From the NCBI GenBank assembly GCA_965237635.1, contig CBDEFX010000002.1, positions 1,364,001 to 1,428,000 of the forward strand: a DNA stretch of 64,000 nt. The letters run 5' to 3'. Under the pieces are notes generated by a model. The model saw only the letters and a program-made list of their open reading frames with translations. It did no database searches and was not told the origin of the DNA. The translations under genes were made by a program, and so were the position numbers. Source of the DNA: CBDEFX01 sp965237635 (lineage in GTDB: Bacteria; Chloroflexota; Dehalococcoidia; Lucifugimonadales; CAUZJF01). Below are positions 44,704 to 53,642 of the stretch, piece by piece (positions within the stretch are counted from its first letter, which is position 1; each line of letters begins with the position of its first letter).

Positions 44704-45001
44704 CGTGTTCGGGCGCCCGGAAACCGCCGGTATGACTGTATGCTGCGCGATGTCCGACGCGCACTCCGTATGTCACGGCGTCCGGCTTCCGTTTCAGCAG
44801 TCGCCGCGTGGCGGTCGCGTCTCTTACGTCGATCTCATAGTCGCCGGTGTCAACGTCGATGACTACGAACGTCCCCTTCTCCATCGGCCCAATTTGAGAC
44901 CGGAGTTGTTCATGGTAGATGGCGTCTCCCATGGCTGTTATTTCCCCGGGTTCGTAAGCTCGGCCCGCCATAGCGCCCTCATATTGGTAGTAGGGAGGCA
45001 T
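44696..45001 (-). CDS. Small protein partner of the aspartyl protease
   Basis: 101 residues (YQYEGAMAGRAYEPGEITAM, then GTFVVIDVDTGDYEIDVRDA and TATRRLL). The overlap with the protease gene and the shared strand point to a two-gene unit. The FVVIDVDTGDYEID segment is a typical beta-hairpin stretch with no catalytic residues. Function unknown; the pairing suggests an antitoxin-like or substrate role, which is inference. Confidence 0.65.
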   Translation of the reverse strand: MPPYYQYEGAMAGRAYEPGEITAMGDAIYHEQLRSQIGPMEKGTFVVIDVDTGDYEIDVRDATATRRLLKRKPDAVTYGVRVGHRAAYSHTGGFRAPEHGD

Positions 45002-45058
45002 CCTTGGCTACTGTAAAGATACGCTCCCCGTCTCCCCGTGGTCAATGCGGCCTGTCTC

Positions 45059-45706
45059 TCAGACGCCACAGTGACCCTCGCACTCGTTGCCGAACCCGTC
45101 AGGTTGGCGCTCGTCTCCCAGCTTCGCCTCATCGAGGCTGACCGCCTGGGCAAGGGGCATCCGTCGAGGGTGCAGATAGGGCTCTTTGGCGAAGGCCAGC
45201 CGCCCTCTGAGGTTGGCGTCTATCTCGACCGTTTCGGCGACCAGCTCCGGCCACCTGCGCTTCGTCTCGACCCATCGCTGGCGGGACTGGAAGGGGAATG
45301 GCGACGCAGGGCGAGCGTTCCAGCAGCCTGTCGTAACGCTCCTTCCACCACGCAAGGCAGTCCCTTCGGGATATGCCCGTCTCGATCAAGCGATAACGGT
45401 TCTGAATCCACCTGTCGCGGGACGTCTTCATGCGGATGGCCTCGTCTAGTTGCCTGAGTGATTGACGAGGGCCTTGGGGTCAGCTCGTAGGCTGCGCCCG
45501 TTGTCCACGACATAGAGAGGGAAGTTGAGACGTTTGACGGGCCATTCCAGGTGGGCATAGATTCTCGGCGGCTCCCAATGGATGTCGGCAAAGACAGCGC
45601 AGTCGGGGATAGCGTCGAATGCGCCTCCGCTGGCCATGAGCGCCATTACGGAGGACTGGACGCCTCCGTCCAGACTGATGACGGTCAAGGAGTGAGATGG
45701 ACACAT
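45059..45706 (-). pseudogene. PAPS-reductase-like (adenine nucleotide alpha-hydrolase) gene, decayed
   Basis: The N-terminal part (45446-45706) has the PP-loop SLDGGVQSSVMALMA and FADIHWEPPRIYAHLEWPVK. An in-frame TAG follows and the middle of about 100 residues is missing. The C-terminal part resumes in a second frame (LDEAIRMKTSRDRWIQNRY, CLAWWKERY) and then a third (FQSRQRWVETKRRWPELVAE, FGNECEGHCGV). That gives one deletion and at least one frameshift. Intact relatives are phage- or island-borne and are related to sulfotransfer enzymes such as DndC. Confidence 0.75.
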
Positions 45707-45723
45707 CAGTCGTCCGCTTCTTT

Positions 45724-45948
45724 CTACCCGAGGCCACCGTCGGACGGGTCGCTTCCGTCGTCAGCCGACGGGCTGGGCTGGGACTGACGGAGCCCGTCTT
45801 GGGTGGCGACCTTAACCACCAGGGTGAAGAGGCGTCGCAGCCGGTCCTGGGCGTCGAGACCGGGGTTGTAGGTGACCCGGACCACCCCGATTTGCGAGGC
45901 GTCCCTGCGGGAGCCCTTCGGTTCTTTCTGACTGTTCGTATCTTCCAT
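45724..45948 (-). CDS. Small hypothetical protein upstream of the PAPS-reductase-like gene
   Basis: 74 residues from ATG 45948 (MEDTNSQKEPKGSRRDASQI, then VRVTYNPGLDAQDRLRRLFT). Charged and probably folded in the second half. It ends 17 bases before the PAPS-reductase-like gene on the same strand, suggesting an operon. Function unknown. Confidence 0.5.
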   Translation of the reverse strand: MEDTNSQKEPKGSRRDASQIGVVRVTYNPGLDAQDRLRRLFTLVVKVATQDGLRQSQPSPSADDGSDPSDGGLG

Positions 45949-46357
45949 ATCGTTGCATCGCTGACGCCAACACAGACGGTCCGGGCTGGTTGCACCGGGC
46001 CTGGGTTGGTCCGTTGATGTTGTTGGGAGCCACTGGCCTCTCGCTATGTGGCTGAGCGCCCGGAACTCAAGGACCAAGCACCGGTTCCATGTCTCAGTGT
46101 GGGCGGTCAGAAAGTTGAAGGTAATCCCCTATAGGGGAGTTCATCGACGCGCCCTTATAGTAAGGGAGTGCTTAGCACTGGCCTGCTGTGATGTCATACA
46201 CGTGTACAGAGATTTGAGGCTGGTCCAAAAAGGGAAGTGCGGGTCGTGAGCAAGCTAATTCAGGGGGAAAGCACCCCCAACAGCAACTGTGTTGGAAGTC
46301 AAGCGGAATGACCACTGACTGCCGGAGTCAGGTCACGCCAGGAGGAGCGCTGCTTAA

Positions 46358-48075
46358 CCCGAATCCACCGAAGGAGGGCGTCGGGTTAGCGTCCTGAGGC
46401 GGCAAGAAGGCGCTCCTGTGCTTCTGGGATAATGGTTTTGTAGCAAAAAACGGCCCCGGAAAAGGAGCACCCAGTAGATGCTGCCACGCAACCACCCCGA
46501 CCGGATCCAAATCACCTTCGACGACCGCCGCTTGGTGGCCAATGCCGGGCTGCTCCTTCCGGCCACCCTGGCGCGGCACCTCGGCCTGCCCGAACTCGTC
46601 CGGCAGCGCCTCGACCTGGGCGATGCCCCGGGGCGGGCGAACACGAGCGACAAGATGATGACGCTGGTGGCGTCTGCGCTGGCTGGGGGCGACTGCATTG
46701 ACGACGCCGATGTGTTGCGCACCGGGGGGACGGCCTGCACCCTGGGCGGCACGGTCAAGGCGCCATCCACCCTGGGCACCTTCCTGCGCAGCTTCCGGTG
46801 GGGCCACGTCCGTCAACTCGACCGGGTGAGCCGCGAGTTGCTGGCCCGGGCTTGGCAGGCCGGGGCGGGACCCGGCGACGGGCCCCTGACCATTGACCTG
46901 GACTCCACCATCTGCGAGACCTACGGACTGGCCAAGGAGGGCGCCCGCCACCACGGCTATACCGGCAAGCGGGGCTACCACCCGCTGCTGGCCATCGCCG
47001 CCGGCACCGGAGACGTGCTGATGTCCCGGCTGCGCGAGGGCCGGGCCAACACCGCCCGCGGCGCCGCCCACTTCCTGCGGGAGACGGTGGGACGGGTGCG
47101 CTACGCCGGGGCCAACGGACGACTCACGCTACGGGCCGACAGCGGGTTCTACACTCATGGCGTGGTATCCGTCTGCCGCAAGATGGATGTCCGCTTCTCC
47201 ATCACCATCCGCCAGCACAAAAGCCTGCACAATCTCATCGAGGCGATACCCGAAGATGCCTGGACGCCGATTCCTTACTGGATGGACGGTGCCGCCGATG
47301 TGGCCGAGACCACCTGCACCCCCTTCCAGGCCGAGGCGGACGCCGCGCCGGTACGGCTCATCGTCCGGCGGGTGAAGCCGACGCCCGGTTCCCAACTGGC
47401 CCTCTTCGCCAAATACAGCTATCATGGCTTCATCACCGACCGAGACGGGGAGTTGCTCGAACTGGAGGCTGACCATCGCCGCCACGCCGAGATCGAGAAT
47501 ACCATACGCGACCTCAAGTACGGCGTCGGGCTGAACCATCTCCCCTCGGGCCGCTTCGCCGCCAACGGCGCCTGGCTGGCCGTCCAGACGATGGCCCACA
47601 ACCTGGCCCGCTGGACGGCGCGGATCGGTCTGGGAGAGCGGATAGCCACCACCAAAACCCTCCGGCGGCGGTTCTTCTCCCTGGCCGGACGGCTCACCCG
47701 CTCGGCACGCCGGTTGACCCTGCATCTTCCGGATCGCTGGCCTTGGGCTGAGAAGTTCAGCCGCGCCTTGGCCCGGCTGCGAGCCATTCCACTCCCGGCC
47801 TGACGGCACCGTCGGCGACCGACCCACCCACCGGACAACCGAAGATCCCCGCAGACTCGTGTCAGCCCGGTCCGAGAGAGTTCCCTGCTGCGTATTCTCT
47901 CGCCATCCCGCGCATCGCAGCTCCCGCAGACGGCCATAGGGGCCCCTGTGCGGCGATGAAGACCGTCCGCCGACCTCCCTACCCCAAATGGAACCCAGGC
48001 TATTTCCCCTGTAGCTCCCTCACCCCCCTTCCGCTTTCCTCACGCCGTCCATCGGTGTCCTTCGGTGGATTCGGG
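46358..48075 (+). mobile_element. IS1380-family element, copy 5, inside the IS110 remnant
   Basis: 1,718 bp with perfect terminal repeats and a perfect 5-bp duplication CTTAA (46353-46357, 48076-48080). Removing it restores the IS110 reading frame MLK-QRSSW, so it is a clean insertion. Confidence 0.95.
46478..47803 (+). CDS. IS1380-family transposase, full length (copy 5)
   Basis: Intact 441 residues with private substitutions (YHPLLAIAAG, GANGRLTL, EIENTIRD). DDE residues kept. Ribosome site AAAAGGAGCA upstream of ATG 46478. Confidence 0.93.
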   Translation: MLPRNHPDRIQITFDDRRLVANAGLLLPATLARHLGLPELVRQRLDLGDAPGRANTSDKMMTLVASALAGGDCIDDADVLRTGGTACTLGGTVKAPSTLGTFLRSFRWGHVRQLDRVSRELLARAWQAGAGPGDGPLTIDLDSTICETYGLAKEGARHHGYTGKRGYHPLLAIAAGTGDVLMSRLREGRANTARGAAHFLRETVGRVRYAGANGRLTLRADSGFYTHGVVSVCRKMDVRFSITIRQHKSLHNLIEAIPEDAWTPIPYWMDGAADVAETTCTPFQAEADAAPVRLIVRRVKPTPGSQLALFAKYSYHGFITDRDGELLELEADHRRHAEIENTIRDLKYGVGLNHLPSGRFAANGAWLAVQTMAHNLARWTARIGLGERIATTKTLRRRFFSLAGRLTRSARRLTLHLPDRWPWAEKFSRALARLRAIPLPA

Positions 48076-48215
48076 CTTAAGCATGGCGTTGAGGGTGACG
48101 AGCAGTTTGCGCATACACGCGACGAGTGAGGTGGTACCCAAAAACTAGACAACTGGCTAAGAGAGAGTCCAGCTCCTAAAATAACCGGCAACTAACCGAC
48201 GTGGAGGAGCAGGAC

Positions 48216-48500
48216 ATGAAGCAGACGAGGAATAAGCACAGTCCGGCGTTCAAGGCCAAGGTGGCCTTGGCCGCCCTTGCGGGGGAAGAGACCATCGCCC
48301 AGCTGGCCAGCCGATTTGAGGTCCATCCCAGTCAGATTCACGCCTGGAAAAGGGCCCTGGCGGAAGGAGCCCCGGAGCTATTTGCCACCAATCAGAAATC
48401 CCAGGAGAAAGCCAAGGAAGCTCAGATTAACCACCTCTACCGGCACATCGGCCAGCTGAAGGTGGAACGCGATTTTTTGTCGGAAAGGTCCGGTCTATGA
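48216..48500 (+). CDS. IS3-family transposase OrfA
   Basis: 94 residues from ATG 48216 after GGAGGAGCAGG. Helix-turn-helix region FKAKVALAALAGEETIAQLA and VHPSQIHAWKRAL, then a leucine-zipper-like tail (INHLYRHIGQLKVERDFL). Its TGA overlaps the ATG of OrfB (ATGA at 48497). There is no obvious slippery run at the overlap, so termination-reinitiation is more likely than frameshifting. Confidence 0.9.
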   Translation: MKQTRNKHSPAFKAKVALAALAGEETIAQLASRFEVHPSQIHAWKRALAEGAPELFATNQKSQEKAKEAQINHLYRHIGQLKVERDFLSERSGL

Positions 48501-49432
48501 GTCGCAGCATACGGCGAGCCATGATAGACCGAGACCACCAGCAGCTGTCTTTGGTGCGTCAATGTATCCTGCTGGACGTCAGCCGGGCCTCGGTGTACTA
48601 CCGGTCGGTACCGACCAGGGCAGAAGACCTGGAGTTGATGGCCCTGATGGACCGTCAGTATTTGAAGACCCCCTTCTACGGCTCCAGGAAGATGAAGGCC
48701 TGGCTGCTGCAACAGGGCTATCTGGTGAGCCGAAAAAGGGTTCGAAGGCTGATGCGGTTGATGGGTCTGGAAGCCATCTACCGGCGTCCCAACACCAGCA
48801 AACCAGCGCCGGGACACCGGATCTTTCCCTATCTGCTGAAGGGAGTGGAGGTTAATCGGGTCGACCAGGTCTGGGCCGCGGACATCACCTACATCCCCAT
48901 GCCGAAGGGCTTCCTGTACCTGGTGGCCATCATGGACTGGCACAGCCGGCACGTGCTGGCCTGGAAGCTCTCCAACACCATGGACACCAGCTTCTGCGTG
49001 GCGGCGTTGGAGGAAGCCCTGGGTAAGGGACGACCGGAGATATTCAACACCGACCAGGGGAGTCAGTTCACCAGTGAGGCCTTTACCCAGACGTTGCAGG
49101 AGCAGAGGGTCCAGGTCAGCATGGATGGTAAGGGTAGGTACCTGGACAACATCTTCGTGGAGCGGCTGTGGCGGAGCATCAAGTACGAGGAGGTGTATCT
49201 GAAAGCTTACCAGACCGTCGCCGAGGCCCGAACTGGGATCAATGCCTACCTGGAGTTCTACAACCGGCAGAGGCCTCACCAGGCTTTGGGCTACCGGACC
49301 CCAGCAGAGGTGTACCAACATGGCCAGGAAGAAAGGGGAGCAGCAGCTGAAGAAGCAGGGCTGCCATCGGGCTTGGTGAAACCTAGCGCAGGGGTGGGAG
49401 ACTCTCTTAATTTAGCCCTCGTGCTGTCTTAA
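48497..49432 (+). CDS. IS3-family transposase OrfB (integrase core)
   Basis: 311 residues. HTH_21 region ASVYYRSVPTRAEDLELMAL and YGSRKMKAWL, then the DDE core: Asp in WAADITYIPM, Asp in FNTDQGSQFTS, Glu in FVERLWRSIKYEEVYL. Ends shortly before the right terminal repeat. No disruption. Confidence 0.93.
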   Translation: MSRSIRRAMIDRDHQQLSLVRQCILLDVSRASVYYRSVPTRAEDLELMALMDRQYLKTPFYGSRKMKAWLLQQGYLVSRKRVRRLMRLMGLEAIYRRPNTSKPAPGHRIFPYLLKGVEVNRVDQVWAADITYIPMPKGFLYLVAIMDWHSRHVLAWKLSNTMDTSFCVAALEEALGKGRPEIFNTDQGSQFTSEAFTQTLQEQRVQVSMDGKGRYLDNIFVERLWRSIKYEEVYLKAYQTVAEARTGINAYLEFYNRQRPHQALGYRTPAEVYQHGQEERGAAAEEAGLPSGLVKPSAGVGDSLNLALVLS

Positions 49433-49676
49433 TAATGGGGTCCACCTTAGTCTCGTATGACGGGGTTGCGGCGGGTCGCGGACAGCGTCCCCATGTAGAG
49501 AGCGACCCGCACTCGGGACCGTCCGCCCCAGACGGTGTGTTTGCCCCGCAGCGTGCCGCTGTCCCGGTTGAAGGGGGCCATTCCCGCCAGGTGTATAGAC
49601 CGGGGACATAGCTTACACATGTTCGGGGACATGGTGGACACCATAATAGGCACGACTTTATTACAAGGAGGTGGTC

Positions 49677-50705
49677 ATGCCATGGAAGGAGATGTCCGAT
49701 ATGTCTCAGAGGAGAGAGTTCGTGGAGTTGGCGCAGGCTGAAGGCACCAACAAAAGGGGCCTTTGCCGTCGCTTCGGGATCAGCCCTACGACTGGATACA
49801 AGTGGCTTGGGCGTTTCCGTGAAGGGAGCGAGGCAGGCCTGGTCGAGCTGCCGCGGCGGCCTCACTACTCGCCTGCACGTACCCCATCGCAGGTTGAGCA
49901 GGCGGTGCTGTCTGCCCGTGCGGCCCATCCGGCCTGGGGAGCTCGTAAGCTGCGACGGTGGCTTTTGGAGCGCAGGGATGTGTTTGAGGCGGACATGCCG
50001 GCCCCCAGTACTATCACGGCGATCTTGCGTCGTCATGGCCGCATTGACCCCGCCGAGGGGCCCAAGCACCGTTCCTGGCAGCGATTTGAACACCAGGCAC
50101 CCAACGACCTGTGGCAGATGGACTTCAAAGGCCACTTCCCCCTTACCCGAGGACGCTGCCACCCTCTGACTGTTCTGGACGATCACTCTCGGTTTGCCTT
50201 GGGGCTGCAGGCCTGCGGTAACGAGCAGGGAGAGATGGTGCAACAGCGCCTGACGGCTATCTTTCGGCGCTACGGCCTGCCCAACACAATGTTGATGGAC
50301 AATGGCTCCCCGTGGGGCCATGACCAAGACCACCCCTACACACCTTTTACAGTCTGGCTGCTGAGGTTGGGCATCGGAGTCAGTCATGGACGCCCTTATC
50401 ACCCTCAGACACAGGGAAAAGATGAGCGCTTCCACCGAACCATGACCGTTGAAGTGCTGCAGGGGAGCAGCTTCACTGATCTGGCGCACTGCCAGAGAGC
50501 CTTCGACCTGTGGCGGGACATCTACAACTTGGAGCAGCCCCATGACGCCCTTGACCTTGCTACTCCGGCCACCAAGTACCAAGTGAGCCAAAGACTGTTT
50601 CCTGAGGTCCTTCCACCCTTGGAATACGAACCAACTGACCTGGTACGCCGTGTTCACGACAAAGGTAGGCTCCAGTTGTTTGGCCGTATCTTCAAGGTAC
50701 CTTAG
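49677..50705 (+). pseudogene. IS481-family transposase, 3' end cut by IS1380 (copy 2)
   Basis: Same translation as copy 1, ending FGRIFKVP-stop at the CTTAG junction. Catalytic residues are intact. Confidence 0.9.
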
Positions 50706-52422
50706 CCCGAATCCACCGAAGGACACCGATGGACGGCGTGAGGAAAGCGGAAGGGGGGTGAGGGAGTACAGGGGAAATAGCCTGGGTTCCATTTGGGGTA
50801 GGGAGGTCGGCGGACGGTTTTCATTGCCGCACAGGGGCCCTATGGCCGTCTGCGGGAGCTGCGATGCGCGGGATGGCGAGAGAATACGCAGCAGGGAACT
50901 CTCTCGGACCGGGCTGGCACGAGTCTGCGGGGATCTTCGGTTGTCCGGTGGGTGGGTCGGTCGCCGACGGTGCCGTCAGGCCGGGAGTGGAATGGCTCGC
51001 AGCCGGGCCAAGGCACGGCTGAACTTCTCAGCCCAAGGCCAGCGATCCGGAAGATGCAGGGTCAACCGGCGTGCCGAGCGGGTGAGCCGTCCGGCCAGGG
51101 AGAAGAACCGCTGCCGGAGGGTCTTGGTGGTGGCTATCCGCTCTCCCAGACCGATCCGCGCCGTCCAGCGGGCCAGGTTGTGGGCCATCGTCTGGACGGC
51201 CAGCCAGGCGCCGTTGGCGGCGAAGCGGCCCGAGGGGAGATGGTTCAGCCCGACGCCGTACTTGAGGTCGCGTATGGCATTCTCGATCTCGGCGTGGCGG
51301 CGATGGTCAGCCTCCAGTTCGAGCAACTCCCCGTCCCGGTCGGTGATGAAGCCATGATAGCTGTATTTGGCGAAGAGGGCCAGTTGGGAACCGGGCGTCG
51401 GCTTCACCCGCCGGACGATGAGCCGTACCGGCGCGGCGTCCGCCTCGGCCTGGAAGGGGGTGCAGGTGGTCTCGGCCACATCGGCGGCACCGTCCATCCA
51501 GTAAGGAATCGGCGTCCAGGCATCTTCGGGTATCGCCTCGATGAGATTGTGCAGGCTTTTGTGCTGGCGGATGGTGATGGAGAAGCGGACATCCATCTTG
51601 CGGCAGACGGATACCACGCCATGAGTGTAGAACCCGCTGTCGGCCCGTAGCGTGAGTCGTCCGTCGGCCCCGGCGTAGCGCACCCGTCCCACCGTCTCCC
51701 GCAGGAAGTGGGCGGCGCCGCGGGCGGTGTTGGCCCGGCCCTCGCGCAGCCGGGACATCAGCACGTCTCCGGTGCCGGCGGCGATGGCCGGCAGCGGGTG
51801 GTAGCCCCGCTTGCCGGTATAGCCGTGGTGGCGGGCGCCCTCCTTGGCCAGTCCGTAGGTCTCGCAGATGGTGGAGTCCAGGTCAATGGTCAGGGGCCCG
51901 TCGCCGGGTCCCGCCCCGGCCTGCCAAGCCCGGGCCAGCAACTCGCGGCTCACCCGGTCGAGTTGACGGACGTGGCCCCACCGGAAGCTGCGCAGGAAGG
52001 TGCCCAGGGTGGATGGCGCCTTGACCGTGCCGCCCAGGGTGCAGGCCGTCCCCCCGGTGCGCAACACATCGGCGTCGTCAATGCAGTCGCCCCCAGCCAG
52101 CGCAGACGCCACCAGCGTCATCATCTTGTCGCTCGTGTTCGCCCGCCCCGGGGCATCGCCCAGGTCGAGGCGCTGCCGGACGAGTTCGGGCAGGCCGAGG
52201 TGCCGCGCCAGGGTGGCCGGAAGGAGCAGCCCGGCATTGGCCACCAAGCGGCGGTCGTCGAAGGTGATTTGGATCCGGTCGGGGTGGTTGCGTGGCAGCA
52301 TCTACTGGGTGCTCCTTTTCCGGGGCCGTTTTTTTGCTACAAAACCATTATCCCAGAAGCACAGGAGCGCCTTCTTGCCGCCTCAGGACGCTAACCCGAC
52401 GCCCTCCTTCGGTGGATTCGGG
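50706..52422 (-). mobile_element. IS1380-family element, copy 6, nested in IS481 copy 2
   Basis: 1,717 bp. Flanks CTTAG (50701-50705) and CTAAG (52423-52427), identical to copy 2 including the mismatch. It was therefore copied together with the IS481 rather than inserted independently. Confidence 0.93.
50976..52301 (-). CDS. IS1380-family transposase, full length (copy 6)
   Basis: Intact 441 residues, same translation as copy 2, with the complete DDE set. Confidence 0.93.
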   Translation of the reverse strand: MLPRNHPDRIQITFDDRRLVANAGLLLPATLARHLGLPELVRQRLDLGDAPGRANTSDKMMTLVASALAGGDCIDDADVLRTGGTACTLGGTVKAPSTLGTFLRSFRWGHVRQLDRVSRELLARAWQAGAGPGDGPLTIDLDSTICETYGLAKEGARHHGYTGKRGYHPLPAIAAGTGDVLMSRLREGRANTARGAAHFLRETVGRVRYAGADGRLTLRADSGFYTHGVVSVCRKMDVRFSITIRQHKSLHNLIEAIPEDAWTPIPYWMDGAADVAETTCTPFQAEADAAPVRLIVRRVKPTPGSQLALFAKYSYHGFITDRDGELLELEADHRRHAEIENAIRDLKYGVGLNHLPSGRFAANGAWLAVQTMAHNLARWTARIGLGERIATTKTLRQRFFSLAGRLTRSARRLTLHLPDRWPWAEKFSRALARLRAIPLPA

Positions 52423-52424
52423 CT

Positions 52425-52538
52425 AAGGCCTTCAAGGGCATGCCAGTGGCTATTCGGCCGACAACTGACGATGGAGTCTGGAACGTCTTCTTCGCCACTC
52501 ATCAAATCGCCCAGCTTGACCTCAGGCACGATGCCTAA
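52425..52538 (+). pseudogene. C-terminal tail of IS481 transposase copy 2
   Basis: Reads KAFKGMPVAIRPTTDDG to a stop at 52536-52538, as in copy 1. The one difference seen between the two copies' tails is silent (GCT to GCC in the Ala codon). Confidence 0.85.
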
Positions 52539-52977
52539 CATACTCAAATGTGTCCACCATGTCTCCGAACACCCGTCCACCATGTGTCCGGTCCATACAC
52601 CAGGGAGGCGACCTGCCGACGATCCAGCGTGCCCAACTCCGGCAGGTAAGCCAGGAGGGTGAGGGAGAGCTGCTCCCCCACGCCGGGAACGTGCGCAGGA
52701 GGTCGTCCTTCTCCCGCCGCACGGGACTGCTGCGGAGAGTCTGCCGCAGACCTTCGTCAAGGTCGTCCAACTCCTGCTCCAACCAGGCGACGTGGGCTTT
52801 GATGCGGGGCCGGACGGCGCTGACGGCGGTGCCCAGGCAGTTCTTCTCCGAGACCAGCATGGTCATCACCTGGTGCCGGCGGGCAACCAACGAGTTAAGC
52901 ACATGGGTTTCGGCGTCCCGCAGAGGGCGCACAGAGGGACGAACGGTGTCGATGTCCAGCGATTATGTCCGCCTAAT

Positions 52978-53637
52978 CCCGAATCCACCGAAGGACACCG
53001 ATGGACGGCGTGAGGACAGCGGAAGGGGGTGGGTGAGGGAGCTACAGGGGAGATGGCCTGGGGTTGGGGTAGATGGGAGGCCGGCGGACGGTCTTCAGTC
53101 GCCGCACAGGGCCCCTAAGGCCCTATGCGGGAGTTGCGATGCGCGGGATGGCGCGAGATTGCGGGGACGTTGAGTCAGTTGCAGGCTGGCCGTCAGGCCG
53201 GGAACGGAATGGCTTGCAGCCGGGCCAAGGCGCGACTGAACTGGGTTTCCCAAGGCCAGCGCCGGGGGAGATGCAAAGTGAGGCGGCGCGCCGAGCGGGT
53301 GCCGCCAGTTGTTGGCCCGGGCCTGGGCCGCGTCAGCATCTTGTCCCCAGTGTTCGCCCGTCCCGGCGCTCCGCCGAGGTCAAGGTGATGGTCGACGAGT
53401 TCCCGCAGGCCCAGGTGCCGGGCGAGGGTGGCCGGCAGGAGCAGGCCGGCATTGGCCACCAGGCGATGGTCGTCAAAGAGGATGCGGATACGGTCGGGTT
53501 TGTTCTGTGGCAGCATCTATTGGGTGCTCCTTGTTTCCGGGCGGGTTTCTGTTCCAAAACCATTATCCCAGATTCAGAGGAGCACCCGCTGGCTTCTTCA
53601 AGGGCTGTCCCAAAGGCCGTCCTTCGGTGGATTCGGG
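52978..53637 (-). mobile_element. Internally deleted IS1380 relative, copy 8
   Basis: 660 bp with the same 18-bp ends but diverged inside, so it descends from a different IS1380 isoform. The middle of the transposase is deleted. Flanks CTAAT and TTTAG do not match: left is the IS110 remnant and right is an IS3 remnant, both cut off exactly at its ends, so it marks a rearrangement junction. By size and ends it is MITE-like. Confidence 0.85.
53193..53516 (-). pseudogene. IS1380-type transposase, N- and C-termini fused by deletion
   Basis: 107 residues: MLPQNKPDRIRILFDDHRLV to GRANTGDKM, then directly TRSARRLTLHLPRRWPW. All three catalytic residues are missing. The frame has stayed open across the deletion. 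Confidence 0.85.
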
Positions 53638-53642
53638 TTTAG

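Larger units (their letters stand above)
48127..49449 (+). mobile_element. IS3-family element A
   Basis: 1,323 bp. Ends TGAGGTGGTACCC on the left and, on the reverse strand, TAAGGTGGACCCC on the right. No matching target duplication, and the IS110 frame cannot be rejoined across it because about 20 codons are missing, so the insertion was followed by a deletion. Confidence 0.85.
49592..52599 (+). mobile_element. IS481-family element, copy 2, carrying IS1380, inside the IS110 remnant
   Basis: 3,008 bp, equal in length to copy 1, with the same internal IS1380 and junctions. The perfect 5-bp duplication CCAGG (49587-49591, 52600-52604) differs from copy 1. Removing it restores the IS110 frame VASL-AGMAPFN. 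Confidence 0.94.
46299..52977 (-). mobile_element. Remnant of one IS110-family element split by three nested insertions
   Basis: Four pieces of a single IS110 transposase lie in order on the minus strand. 52600-52977: VRPLRDAETHVLNSLVARRH to VASL, with a one-base frameshift near RTVPGVGEQL. 49450-49591: AGMAPFNRDSGTLRGKHTVW to NPVIRD. 48076-48126: LVACMRKLLVTLNAMLK. 46299-46357: QRSSWRDLTP to a stop. The catalytic Ser region SGTLRGK is present; the N-terminal DEDD half is missing beyond 52977. Between NPVIRD and LVACMRK about 17-20 residues are absent. Confidence 0.88.

Noticed and set aside
46110..46140. Palindrome CCCCTATAGGGG as an operator
   Set aside because: It lies beyond the end of the IS110 remnant with no gene start nearby, so no regulated target can be named.
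14174..52599. The two IS481::IS1380 units as ends of a 38-kb composite transposon
   Set aside because: Each unit has its own perfect 5-bp duplication (GGTGG; CCAGG), showing two separate insertions rather than one composite move, and the interior is core chromosome.
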